From Cladorhizidae sp. MBARI D1340-BT2 (lineage: Eukaryota; Porifera; Demospongiae; Poecilosclerida; Cladorhizidae), in the NCBI GenBank assembly GCA_028752905.1, contig JAQNBH010000015.1:32509529-32573528 (forward strand): a DNA stretch of 64,000 nucleotides, given 5' to 3'. The notes below the pieces were generated by a model. The model searched no databases and had not been told where the DNA came from. It saw only the letters and a list, made by a program, of their open reading frames with translations. Within the stretch, counting starts at the first letter, position 1, and every line of letters begins with the position of its first letter. This document shows positions 55,059-64,000 of this stretch, one piece after another. Position numbers and translations under genes: made by a program.

Positions 55059-56202
55059 GATCCTCAGTGCATGTGCTGGCCACCAGGATGTCGTCTAGGT
55101 AGACGAACACGAACGGGATGCCGCGGAAGATTCCATCCATTAACCTCTGGAAGGCTTGGGCTGCATTCTTGAGTCCAAAAGGCATGCGTAAGAACTCCCA
55201 GAGACCGAAAGGGGTGATGATTACCGTTTTGGGGGTATCATCAGCGGCCATTGGTATTTGGTGATAACCACGAATGAGGTCGACTTTGGAGAAGACCACC
55301 GTGGCCTCCAAACTGGCATTGAAGTCTTGGATATGTGGCAACGGGTAGCAGTCATCTATCTGAGCATCGTTAAGACGGCGAAAATCGCCACATGGCTGCC
55401 AACCTCCTCCGGACTTTGGCACAATGTGGAGAGGGGAGGCCCAGGGTGGGTTGGATCGGCCAATGATGCCGAGTTGTTCCCTCCTAGTGAACTCGGCCTT
55501 GGCGATTGTTAGTTTCTTGGCGACGAGGCGACGTGCACGAGCATGGAGAGGAGGTCCCTTCGTAATGATGTGGTGCTCTACACCGTGTTTATTGGTGGCC
55601 GTGGATTGGAAACGGGGGACGAGGAGTTCCGGAAAGTCGTCAATGATGCGGTCAAAGACATTGACTGAGGGCGCATGCAAGCCGGAGACAGATGGCTGCT
55701 CACAAGCGATCTTGGTCGGGATCGAGGAGTAGTTGGCCATGTCGATGAGGCGGCGCCCGGCTAAGTCTATGGCAAGGTCATTGGCGATGAAAAAATCGGC
55801 GCCAAGGATGGGCTCGGTGATATCAGCCACGTGGAACTCTTGGGTGAGGTAGCGTCCATGACCCAGGAGAAGGGGAATGTTCCTTGTGCCCCACGTAGTG
55901 ATGGGACACCCATTGGCAGCGATGAGGGGTGTTGTGGTGGTGCGGGACTTCTTGTCGGCAATGGAAGCGGGGTAAACAGAGAAGTCAGCACCACAGTCAA
56001 CGAGGTAGGTGCGGCCTGAGCAGCGGTCCCATACAGTCATTGTATTCTTCTCCTGATGGCCGACCGCGGAGACTTTTAGTGGCTGGCCTGGTCGTTTCCC
56101 GAGGCCGTTGTGACTGGAGTGACGGGGACTAGTCGGCTGAGCGGGCAGCCCTTGCGGTTGCACTTGCGGGCAGCCTCGCCAAACTTGGCATGGTAGAAGC
56201 AT
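54892..56202 (-). CDS. Protease and reverse transcriptase, single 436-codon frame
   Basis: Retropepsin block TYLVDCGADFSVYPAS (Cys where Ser or Thr is usual in D-S/T-G) and ILGADFF are followed by RT blocks: REQLGIIGRSNPPWASPLHI, SKVDLIRGYHQIPM, FGLWEFLRMPFGLKNA and the catalytic FVYLDDILVAS, then LDYLGHCLN. The frame is intact from protease to the end of RT. Its first residues are out of frame relative to the gag finger, so the true start is set by a frameshift near 56170. Confidence 0.85.
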   Translation of the reverse strand: MLLPCQVWRGCPQVQPQGLPAQPTSPRHSSHNGLGKRPGQPLKVSAVGHQEKNTMTVWDRCSGRTYLVDCGADFSVYPASIADKKSRTTTTPLIAANGCPITTWGTRNIPLLLGHGRYLTQEFHVADITEPILGADFFIANDLAIDLAGRRLIDMANYSSIPTKIACEQPSVSGLHAPSVNVFDRIIDDFPELLVPRFQSTATNKHGVEHHIITKGPPLHARARRLVAKKLTIAKAEFTRREQLGIIGRSNPPWASPLHIVPKSGGGWQPCGDFRRLNDAQIDDCYPLPHIQDFNASLEATVVFSKVDLIRGYHQIPMAADDTPKTVIITPFGLWEFLRMPFGLKNAAQAFQRLMDGIFRGIPFVFVYLDDILVASTCTEDHADHLRQVFRLLSANGMAVNRAKRVFGVSELDYLGHCLNSAGISPMLSRVDAVCK

Positions 56203-56858
56203 AGCATCGCGTGGGTCAAATACCCAGGAGACGGGGAAGGCTTGGTTTTCTTGAGTGCAGAGATCCCGGCAAGTCCTGGGTCAGCACGAGAAGCCTCCAT
56301 AATGCGGTCAGCGTCTGAGGCCAAAACATCGAGGTCATTGTTGGCTGAACCAGCGAGGACGCGGCAAACTTCAATGGGCAGCTTAGCCATGAAGAGGGCA
56401 CGTAGGAGGGTCTCAGGATCTGCGTTGAGTGACCGGATGTGACGGAGAAGTCCAGATGGTTCCTGTCTCTGAGACCGGAGAGGGAGAGCAGCTCATTATC
56501 CTTCTTTGCCTGTGTCTTCCCAAATGCCTTGATCAAAGCTGTCTTGAGAGTGTCGCGATTACAGCTGGAGGATTCAGGATGAGGGCCTCAACCTCGCCTG
56601 CTGTGCTGTTGTCCAGGGCTGCCGCGACGTAGTTGTACTTGGTTAAGTCAGCTGTGATTGAAAGCTAACGAGTGGCATACTGAGCCTTGATCTGCGAGAA
56701 CCAGACGGCTGGGTGGGCGGTCCAGAAGGCGGGGAACTTAACAGCTACAGCGTTGACGGTACCAGCAGCGGGGGCCGGTTGTGGGCACACTGGGGTAGCC
56801 AGAAGTCCCTGAAGGGCCCTAGTGATAGCCTGAATGTCGTCGGCAGCAAGAGGCATGG
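56076..56858 (-). pseudogene. gag remnant
   Basis: Starts MPLAADDIQAITRALQGLLA, then VKFPAFWTAHPAVWFSQIKA, a capsid-like stretch found in many insect and invertebrate gypsy gags. A finger-like CFYHAKFGEAARKC near 56190 is the CxxH..G..A..C motif of this group. At least three frames are needed to read it, so it is broken. Confidence 0.75.
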
Positions 56859-56872
56859 TGTAGCATTTGTTA

Positions 56873-56889
56873 TCACGTCAGGGTCACCA
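56873..56889 (-). other. Primer-binding site
   Basis: Minus strand TGGTGACCCTGACGTGA abuts the 5' LTR end (..CTAAAG). Confidence 0.8.
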
Positions 56890-56890
56890 C

Positions 56891-57034
56891 TTTAGCGTGA
56901 GCTAAATATATTATAACCGAACACTGATAATGCAAGCAACAACAACTCAGAAAATGCAAGTTCACAAGTCAGTTAATTACCACAAGTCAAGTCAGGTGAT
57001 CAGTTCGGCACGTGCGCCTGCCTGTGATGCCATA
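56891..57034 (-). repeat. 5' LTR of the 52-57 kb element
   Basis: Contains the 10-bp insertion absent from the other copy and ends at CCATA next to CTAT. Confidence 0.75.
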
Positions 57035-57130
57035 CTATCATCACATTCGTCAGCCATTATAGTACTACTGAAGGCTAGAGCATTTTAGTACTGGTCCACC
57101 GACCATGTGCTTGCTCATGTGATCCACCAC
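57035..57130. repeat. 90-bp tandem repeat, right of the gypsy insertion
   Basis: Continues CTATCATCACATTCGTCAGC..GTGATCCACCACA, the exact continuation of the unit broken at 51858. Confidence 0.85.
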
Positions 57131-58318
57131 ATCCATAACATAATATTTATTTAAAAGTTTAACCCTATTATGCTAACATTGTACTATTATGCCCTAAATT
57201 ATGCTGGCATTATTTGCGTAGCTCTAGTTGTCTGTCTGTAGCTGGAAGTTGGTAAAGCTTGTGGTGAGTTCTATTTCTGGCCTTGTAAAGCAGGTAGCCT
57301 CTGGAGGAGGGATCTCTCAAAAGAATTATAGGAGCAAATGTTTCTCCCGGCGACAATTTATCTTCTAAGCTAGTTCACAATGTGACGCAAGGCCATGTCT
57401 TGTGTAATGTGGGGCCATATTGTGGACTGCAAATGCAACGCATCGCAAATGAAATAAGCGTGAGATCTGGTTCCACTCTTACGTCCATTGTTCTGCATTT
57501 GACCAATCAAAATGCTCGTGAATGAACATCACCATCAGAGGTTTAGTAAACACTGTGGCCCTTATTGTAGCCTGGAGGAGCTGCTTGAGGACAAGTATCT
57601 GCTCGGGGGTGCTACACATCTAGAGTGAAGTACCTGGAGGCAGGTGGTAGGTGTTGTTAGCTTGTTTTGTTTTTTGCAAGCTGATTTAGCCAGCAAGAAG
57701 TTTTACTACCATATGTGACAGTAGCATTTTTGCTTCTGAATGACATTTGAGTTCTCTCAACGAACTCTCAATTGACACAATGATATTACAATGACCTTCT
57801 CAATAATCAACTTGAAATTTATCTTTGACGCGCGGTTAGTTTCCTTAAAATTTATTTTCCATCTGCAGCGCTTGACCAAGTATTTTAGCATCTAATGAGG
57901 TTGTTTACAATAGGGGTGCCTCCAACCACTGGTGCTAATTTCAGCTCTCTAGCACTTGGCAATCTGGAGATATTTATGCAGAGAAATCAGGTACTCATGT
58001 TTTGAGTACCCCCACTTTAGCTCCAGTAACTTGCTATAGTTATACATATGAAAAATGTTTAAGTATCAAAAGAGAGCACACAGAGAGACGTATCTTTTGA
58101 GTGTATATATCAAGTCCATACCATGAAGTTAGTAAGCTATAAAGTGGCAACGACAAGTTTATTTAGTGCCTACTAGTTCATGGTATCGTCCCCCCCTCAA
58201 GCTGCTCTCTATTGATGTTGACATCGATGTTCAACATTGTTGATGCAACATTCTTGCAACAAATGATGGTCTTGTGTTGTATTGTGACAGCATATGGCAC
58301 ATGTGTCTAGTGTACTAC
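57131..58318. other. No gene recognised
   Basis: Contains only the PLE terminal-repeat fragment at 57785-57831 (minus). Confidence 0.45.
57785..57831 (-). repeat. PLE terminal-repeat fragment
   Basis: The minus strand has ATAAATTTCAAGTTGATTAT and TGAGAAGGTCATTGTAAT, the body downstream of the hammerhead in the other copies. The ribozyme part itself is absent. Confidence 0.5.
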
Positions 58319-58319
58319 A

Positions 58320-58535
58320 ACAAGTATCCAGTATACTTCAGGAAGTGTCCGGTAGACTGTAGGAAGTGTCCGGTAGACTGCAGGAAGTGTCCGGTAGACT
58401 GCAGGAAGTGTCCGGTAGACTGCAGGAAGTGTCAGGTGGACTGCAGGAAATGTCTGGTGTACTATGGGAAGTGTCTAGTGGACTGGGAAGTGTCTGGTAG
58501 ACTGCAGGAAATGTCTGGTAGACTGACATAGTAGA
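58320..58535. repeat. 21-bp minisatellite
   Basis: Unit AGGAAGTGTCCGGTAGACTGC, about nine imperfect copies, in frame as KCPVDCR. No start or splice context supports a gene. Confidence 0.85.
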
Positions 58536-59057
58536 CAGCAGGATGTGTCTGGGAACTCCTGTGATGGATTGGTTAGAGGAATAATCCTACAAACTTTATT
58601 TGCTTTAGAAGGGCATGAAGCACATGCTGGTCAGAGTGGAGTGTAGCTTTCTGTTGGTGCTGAGCTTGTGATCAAATAGCTTCTTCAAGTTACCAATGCT
58701 TAAAGTCTGTCGAGGAGCCGAGCAGGAAGCCATGCGATCCCCAACACAGGGTTGTCGAGGATTTATTTAGCTGGAATATTGTTTTATTTAATAAGGGGTG
58801 GGGGGGGGGGGGGGGCACAGGGAAAATATAATCATTGCCACATGTTCGTATGCAACTTTGCATGTCCTCTTGAGGAGGAACCCCCTCTCCCCCTCCCCCT
58901 CCCCCAGATAGAACCCCCTGTATATATATATTATATATATATATATGGACAATGCACACTAGTATGTACTAGCTCCTTCAAGTCTGGCCCTTATGCTGGC
59001 CATCACTTACCATCCACTCTTGTTTAAAATGTGGTGTAAACATTTCCTCTTGACTAG
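58536..59057. other. No gene; G-run and (TA)n
   Basis: A poly-G run at about 58797-58816, a C-rich patch at 58880-58910 and (TA)n at 58920-58945. Confidence 0.6.
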
Positions 59058-59679
59058 ACCCGTTTCCGTTGGAGGTGTTATGTGAGGAGGAGAAACTCTC
59101 CATTCTCAGGCAGCAGGTGATGGTGCAGCGGGATCAGTACTACCAAGTAGCCAAGAGACTGCAGCAACAAGAGAGCCAATGTTTCACCGATGGATTTGTG
59201 AGTGCATTATTGTGAGACGAGTCCAGGGATGGGAGTGTCACTGGATGCTCCTAATTCCTGTCGGGGGGGGGGGATTTTTTGTTGAATTTTTTTTCTTTTT
59301 TCTTTTTTTTCTCTCTTCGGTTACATAGGCATGGATGGTGTTAAGCTGTGTTAACATGAGGCCTTTAACCGATAACCGAGGCGCAAACTTGGACATTGTC
59401 TTGAATAAATATATTAAATCAAAAATTTGTATTACGCTCCGATAATCTGTATGTACATGCCCAATGGACATGCCCAATGGACTGGTAGATCGATTAAAAT
59501 ACTTTACTTCTGGTTGGACGGAGCGAGCGATTATTATTTTTATATGGCTGAGAATTGCAACTGCCTTCATCAACGTCTCTTCCTAGCTTTTCCTTCTGTT
59601 CCTGGAAGTTCTTCTTCTTCAGAAAGCTGCACAGAAACCTATACTTACCAGGAATCATTCTGAATTCCTTCGCTCATGA
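59058..59679 (+). CDS. Two exons of an unidentified gene
   Basis: Exon 59058-59197 follows CCTCTTGACTAG and reads PFPLEVLCEEEKLSILRQQV, then MVQRDQYYQVAKRLQQQESQ and CFTDGF up to GTGAGT. It is probably a coiled coil (heptad-like Leu/Val/Tyr with many Gln). Its phase-0 end fits a short terminal exon 59623-59679 after CTTCTTCTTCAG (KAAQKPILTRNHSEFLRS, stop). Upstream exons are not found and the family is not recognised. The intervening 425 bp has a G-run and a T-rich stretch. Confidence 0.5.
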
Positions 59680-60480
59680 ACAAGGATGTGCTCCTGGATG
59701 GATTTCTTGCCATACGTTTTGTTGTAGACATATCCATAGCAACGTTGCATAGCTTTGGATTTTTTAACTTCAATTCTTAAAAGTCTTTGCATTGGAAAAA
59801 GGTGGTTTTAGTAGGAAAACACAAATTATGGTTAAAAGTGCCACCTTATTGCATTAAGAAAAATAACAAGATTTCGTAAATGAAATACACCCAGTGTAAG
59901 TGGTACCAATATGCTTCCTTCTGGGTAATATCAGCTTTCTTGCCTAAGATGTTTCTTGTGTGACAGGGAAAATTGTGGTAAAGGAATTTCAAGTAACGGA
60001 ATTTCATCAGAAATTCTGTTACCAGTAATGGAATTTCAACTGTTTTCAATAAACTTCTTATGGAATACCAATATTATAAGATACAATTTGCTTTGGTTCT
60101 ATTTTAAATACAACTCCTAATATTAACATGAATACACTTTGTGAGTAGTCTCATGGCCACTTCTAGAAGTAAATTACAAAGTTATTAATATGCAAAACTC
60201 TGGCGAACTTTATTAATAAGGGTAATGGTTGTTTAATTAATCCTGTATTAGTTTAGATGGTGACTGGTTTTTACCTACTCGAGTCCTTTAGAACTTTTTC
60301 TCACCTACCACAGGTGAATATAGGTTCCACATATAAGGTCATATTGTCTGAACTCTATTAGTCTCATTAATTCATATACAATTTGTAGGGTGTATATACT
60401 GTACTTGACCTTGCAAGAGCAATTTAAACAACATTGCAGCTCACAGTAAAATATCCATATGCTACTACAAGTCTTATAGA
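59680..60480. other. No gene recognised
   Basis: AT-rich; no coherent frame. Confidence 0.5.
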
Positions 60481-60481
60481 T

Positions 60482-60665
60482 GCTTACTCCTATAGAGTAT
60501 CCAGTAAGTGAGTTTGTATGTACGAGGGTCTACTGTGTTCTCAGTGTTCACCAAGCATTCTTATTATGTACTCCTATAGAGTGAGTGAGTTTGTATGTGC
60601 GAGGGTCTATTGTGTTCTCAGTGTTCACCAAGCATTCTTATTACTCCTATAGCATATCCAGTGAG
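60482..60665. repeat. Tandem duplication, period about 85 bp
   Basis: CTCCTATAGAG..GAGTTTGTATGT and GTTCACCAAGCATTCTTATT occur two to three times. Confidence 0.8.
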
Positions 60666-60689
60666 TTAGCTTGCATATCTGTTCAGTTC

Positions 60690-61240
60690 TGTGTGAGCAA
60701 GGCACTCAGTGCTGCTGAGAAACAGCGCCACTACCATGGGTGGAAGAGGGCAGAGATGGTGAGCAGGCCTGGAAGAGGGCAGAGATGGTGAGCAGGCCTG
60801 GAAGCAGAAGACTGTGAGAGGAAGAAGGCACAGAGCCACCAACCCAGAGGCAGTGAGAGAGAAGCAGGTGGAGAACCTCCGTAGGTGGAAGGCAGCCAAG
60901 AAGGCAGCAGTAGTACCACAGACACCTGGTGAGCAGTCCAGCCAGGCAGAGCAGCAGCTCAACACATGGCAGCAGACGAGACCGCAGCAGACCCCCAGCC
61001 CATAGCAGTGGCAGTCGGACCTGGCAGTTTTGTTGCCATTCTCCTGTTGCAACTGAACAAGGCTGGTATTTCTGTACATGGCATCAGTGTGTAGCATGCA
61101 GGAAGAGCAGGTGCAGCTGAAGTTTCTCCGCAAGGTCGGCAACTCTGGTGTTTACAGGGATCCAGAGCGGGAAGACAACAGTGTGGAAGACATAAAAACA
61201 CTCTTATTTGTGTGCCCAGAGCCGCAGGTGAACAGAACTT
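60690..61240 (+). pseudogene. Transposon- or retrogene-like coding remnant with basic region
   Basis: Plus frames read ALSAAEKQRHYHGWKRAEMV, then RRHRATNPEAVREKQVENLR and RWKAAKKAA, a highly basic helix of a type common in invertebrate transposon-linked proteins. A 27-bp tandem duplication (GGAAGAGGGCAGAGATGGTG) breaks the frame. Near 61085-61229 another frame, MQEEQVQLKFLRKVGNSG to LLFVCPEPQ, ends at a GTGAAC donor. It looks like the C-terminal domain (V...M...G..Y.WPE..D...I..I) seen in such proteins. The gene is broken. Confidence 0.4.
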
Positions 61241-61249
61241 CACGCCTAT

Positions 61250-61637
61250 AATACTCATTAGAGTTCACGTATGCACAGTGAGCAGTGGTGGCCAAGTACA
61301 CCACTAAGTAAAGCGACTATACTACAGTAGGAGACCAAAAAAAGTTCCAGTTCCGTACCCGTTCAAACGGCAATGCTACGCTTTCGTGAAAAAAAGAAAC
61401 GTGGAATGATCGGATAGAAGACCCAACGGACAATGAGAACAAACGCAAATAAAACGCCGAAAGGTATCTGGGTCCAGATGTTTTATTCTAGCGCGTAATT
61501 TTTTTATGCACTTGCGCATTAGTGAATCAACCACGTGCTATTGCCACACCACGCGCTTCCAGTTCCTTCGCTTCGTGCTGTTTTCATTTGCTTGTCTTCT
61601 AACGTAGGTCTTTCCTACATGTAGTTCTATTCCAGAG
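61250..61637. other. Presumed promoter region of the BEN-domain gene
   Basis: No frame; moderately GC-richer with several CGTG/CACG words just before the ATG at 61638. Confidence 0.3.
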
Positions 61638-62469
61638 ATGTCTTTTAGGGCTGCCCTAAAAAGTCAATTGTGGACAGAAGTAAGTATTGCTTCCTAAGCA
61701 AGCCTAGCCTTAAAATATATCTAGAAGCCTTTAGCTAAGCTTTTTTTTGGGGGGGGGGCGAGGCATAGCAAACCTTTGTCTGATTATGTTTGCTGCCAGG
61801 CCTCTTGTATTGACAAGCAAAATAATTATGTCGACAATTATTCAGATTACGTGTTGGTCTCTTGGCCCCTGGAAGATTCCATGTCGGTGGTGCCCATTAC
61901 CATGGTGAAAGATGGCTCATCTGTGGGAGATGACTGCAGAATGTGAGTGGGCCGGTTATTGCATGAGGAAAAGATTTTTGCAATCGGTAAGCACTTTTTT
62001 ATGGGGGAATATAAGACATGACGGTTTATAATAGGATCCCATGACTCGATGGTCGAGTTGGAAGAGAGATTTTTGAATGGTAGAACTCTTTCTTCACCAC
62101 ACCAGCAGTCCACTCCAGACCAACAGTCCACTCTCCTTTCTTTCAATGCTGCTGTATGTAGTCGGTGTGCGATAGATTGCTTTGTTTTAGTGAGTATAAT
62201 ACATGTGAACACATCCAAGAAGAGGAAGGCAAATGGAGTACAACACTCCAAAAAAGATGTCTGCTGCTGTAAGTCTACATGCAATACAGTATCTTAGTTA
62301 AGAACCAGACAATACAATCTAGGTGACAAAAAAGAGGCGACTAGGGCTGGAGAAGAGGGGGGAAATGGCTACAGCTCCTCTTGATAGGTTTTAAAATATT
62401 TCAATCATAGTAAGTTGACTGACATTCAAAATAGGTTCATAACAGAGGTCCCACCAAGTTCTCCCCAAG

Positions 62470-62740
62470 CACGACCCCAAAATTCCTCCCTGCCAAGGCT
62501 CCCAAGTTCTTCCCCACCAAGGCTCCTAAGTTCTTCCCCGCCAAGGCTCCCAAGTTCCTCCCCACCAAGGCTCCCAAGTTCCTCCCCACCAAGGCTCCTA
62601 AGTCCTTCCCCGCCAAGTTCCTCCCCACCAAGGCTCCCAAGTTCCTCCCCACCAAGGCTCCTAAGTTCTTCCCCGCCAAGGCTCCCAAGTTCCTCCCACC
62701 AAGGCTCCCAAGTTCTTCCCCGCCAAGGGTCCCAACTCTT
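62470..62740 (+). repeat. 24-bp minisatellite, in frame as PPRLPSSS
   Basis: Unit of CCAAGGCTCC.AAGTTC.TC plus CCC, about 11 copies with one-unit deletions, open on both strands. It lies inside the BEN gene and its length is always a multiple of three until about 62690, where a 1-bp loss shifts the frame. Confidence 0.85.
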
Positions 62741-62839
62741 CCAGTGTCACCAAGGCGATGCTGCTATTCTAAGGAAGGTGGGTAAACAACTTTTTCCATT
62801 ATTGTTTCAACATGCAAGATTCTCACATCTGTAGGTTTT

Positions 62840-63346
62840 ATGGCTCTGGAAGAGATTGTCTCAAGCCTCCAGAAGAAAGTTGCTGCACTTGAAGAAAGAA
62901 TGGAGACTCAGCTTCTCGTTGCTACTCCCTCTCCTCCACACTCTTCACTGCACCTTACCCTCTTCTGACCTGGCACAGTCCTTGGTGCACCCTCAGACTC
63001 CTTCAGTGGCGAGGAAGAGTGCTCTACCATCAGAAGTGATCAACAGATCAAAATTGCTCCATGCCAAAGATGTAATAAGGAAATACTATAAACTTTCAAC
63101 CACATGCAAAGCTGGAACACTGGCATGGAAGCTAGCTAGGGAGGCAGTGTTTGGGGAGGATGTGATGATGAGGTGTACCCCCATGGGAAACAGAGAACAC
63201 CATGGACTCCCACTAAAGGAACTCTGACAGTCACTCAAATTGATTTTGTTTGACCGATACTCTTTGAAGGACCTGATTGACTTTGAACCGACCTGGGAAA
63301 AGTGCCTTGAATCAGTCCAGCAAGCGTTTACGTTTAACCCTTTCAC
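62840..63346 (+). other. Coiled coil plus BEN domain
   Basis: See the gene entry. The block order KLL..VI.K..KL....K.G.LA.KLAREA.FGE.VM..CT..G and the tail W..C.E...QA match sponge and cnidarian BEN proteins as I know them. The TGA sits between the third helix and the tail. Confidence 0.55.
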
Positions 63347-64000
63347 CGCCAGATTCCCCAGGATTTTTTTATTTTTATTACCAGTTTCAGTTAAAAAAAG
63401 ATATAAAATCAGCAATGTACTCATTCCCCTTGCAATTTAGTCATGTGATAATAGAATTGTTTGCCAACATGGTGTAAAAAAATAATAAACCCACAAACCA
63501 CAAACATGACCACACATGAATATCATTTATAAAATCAAGTTTAATTATATAAGTTGTTCATCATAATAATAAGCTCTTATATTTCATCTGCTATACTTTC
63601 TTGACACAATGTAAACAAAACAGTGTGGTGCTGTGGAAATTTGGCACACATACTGTATCTTGTATGCAAATATACTACTATATCTACCGTATCAATACAG
63701 TGCGCCTAATTGTCCGATATGTTGTTACTACTGTCACAATATGTGAATATCATTTTTGGGGGATATTTATATAATATATATATATTATGTTGTTGAATAT
63801 ATACGACAAGAATATATACGACAAGAACACGAAAGTTTGGGGGGAAAATTGGGGAGGTCAGTCAGTCCCTTCTCCAATACTGAACGAGGTTGTGATAGGC
63901 TCGTAAGCAATTCCTCTCCTCCAGTACACAAAGGTGCACCTTACAATGAGTACAAATTATACGGCTCTCATGCCTGTTCCCGCAGTGACGAGCTGCTGCT
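63347..64000. other. No gene recognised
   Basis: AT-rich with (AT)n at 63765-63790 and a 15-bp direct duplication AATATATACGACAAG at about 63797-63828. Confidence 0.6.

Larger units (their letters stand above)
51859..57034 (-). mobile_element. Ty3/gypsy LTR retrotransposon with very short LTRs
   Basis: Repeats of about 130-145 bp at 51859-51987 and 56891-57034 share GTGAGCTAAATATATTATAA, ACACTGATAATGCAAGCAAC and TCAGTTCGGCA.GTGCGCCTG. CTAT at 51855-51858 and 57035-57038 is the target duplication within the 90-bp satellite. On the minus strand the 57-kb LTR is followed by the primer site TGGTGACCCTGACGTG. Order is the usual gag, protease, RT, RNase H, integrase. A TTAA-flanked MITE interrupts the integrase. 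Confidence 0.85.
61638..63346 (+). pseudogene. BEN-domain protein gene, probably decayed
   Basis: Exon 1 (61638-61679) is MSFRAALKSQLWTE|GTAAGT, phase 0. Exon 2 begins at 61800 after GCTGCCAG and reads DYVLVSWPLEDSMSVVPITM and VKDGSSVGDDC. The same frame continues as VGRLLHEEKIFAIGK and MVELEERFLNG beyond two TGAs (61944, 62019). A Pro/Ser-rich repeat region follows (62444-62740). From 62840 a coiled coil (MALEEIVSSLQKKVAALEER) leads, with one frameshift, to a BEN-like module: SKLLHAKDVIRKYYKLSTTC, TLAWKLAREAVFGEDVMMRC and GLPLKEL, a TGA (63225), then LKLILFDRYSL..EPTWEKCLESVQQAF. BEN domains bind DNA or chromatin. The frame breaks suggest a pseudogene. Confidence 0.6.

Noticed and set aside
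58274..58531. Cys-rich ORF with KCPVDCR repeats, metallothionein-like at first sight
   Set aside because: Pure 21-bp minisatellite; the frame follows from the unit length and no gene signals surround it.
62437..62688. Minus-strand ORF with LGALVGRN repeats
   Set aside because: Antisense shadow of the 24-bp minisatellite.
14955..63227. Recurrent TGA stops inside coding-like frames (14955, 61944, 62019, 63225), suggesting TGA reassignment or selenocysteine
   Set aside because: TAA and TAG also interrupt other frames in the window, no SECIS-like element was seen, and decay or splicing explains each case.
1..64000. CRISPR arrays, bacterial operons, rRNA and tRNA genes
   Set aside because: The direct repeats are satellites or exon arrays without unique equal-length spacers. 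No rRNA segment was recognised and no cloverleaf was found by eye; tRNAscan would be needed to exclude tRNAs.

Overview
This window is AT-rich animal nuclear DNA, not prokaryotic. There are no operons. Coding sequence occurs as short exons with GT..AG introns, and most of the window is intron, spacer and old transposons. A Notch-ligand gene (MNNL plus DSL domains) of simple, sponge-like form, a BEN-domain gene of a type I associate with sponges and cnidarians, introns of about 55-66 bp, and this transposon mix together suggest a demosponge. That assignment is inference.

Layout. 1-981: a tandem array of seven identical-length 54-bp exons with 55-66 bp introns, plus a terminal exon, encoding repeats of an 18-residue tyrosine motif; it reads as the 3' end of a receptor gene whose 5' part lies outside the window. 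2782-5546: a decayed Ty3/gypsy element inserted into a RecQ-like helicase relic. 7.5-10.9 kb: Penelope-like element (PLE) remnants, with a GIY-YIG nuclease and a hammerhead-ribozyme-like motif. 14.3-18.5 kb: a DSL/Notch-ligand gene with damaged frames. 20.1-21.7 kb: a decayed zinc-finger/transposase-like sequence on the minus strand. 25.3-28.0 kb: tail exons homologous to the 1-981 array, ending in an ITAM-like pair of YxxI motifs. 28.5 kb: pogo/Tigger relic. 32.6-33.1 kb: LINE relic. 33.3-35.8 kb: piggyBac element. 38.5-40.4 kb: a CRE/CCAAT promoter with a small ORF, and a minus-strand gene whose first splice donor is set in a transposon terminal repeat. 42.4-43.3 kb: partial duplicate of that locus plus a minisatellite. 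44285-48616: a complete-ended gypsy element with integrase upstream of reverse transcriptase. 49.6 kb: hAT relic. 51.46-57.13 kb: a 90-bp tandem repeat split by a second, conventionally ordered gypsy element that itself carries a TTAA-flanked MITE. 58.3-63.4 kb: minisatellites, an isolated coding exon pair, a basic coding remnant and a BEN-domain gene or pseudogene.

How the parts relate: the two tyrosine-motif loci and the DSL gene lie on the same strand and are probably members of one family of surface signalling proteins expanded locally. Their connection is inferred. The most unusual items are the symmetric micro-exon array, the hammerhead/PLE fragments, the INT-before-RT retrotransposon and the possible transposon-derived splice donor.
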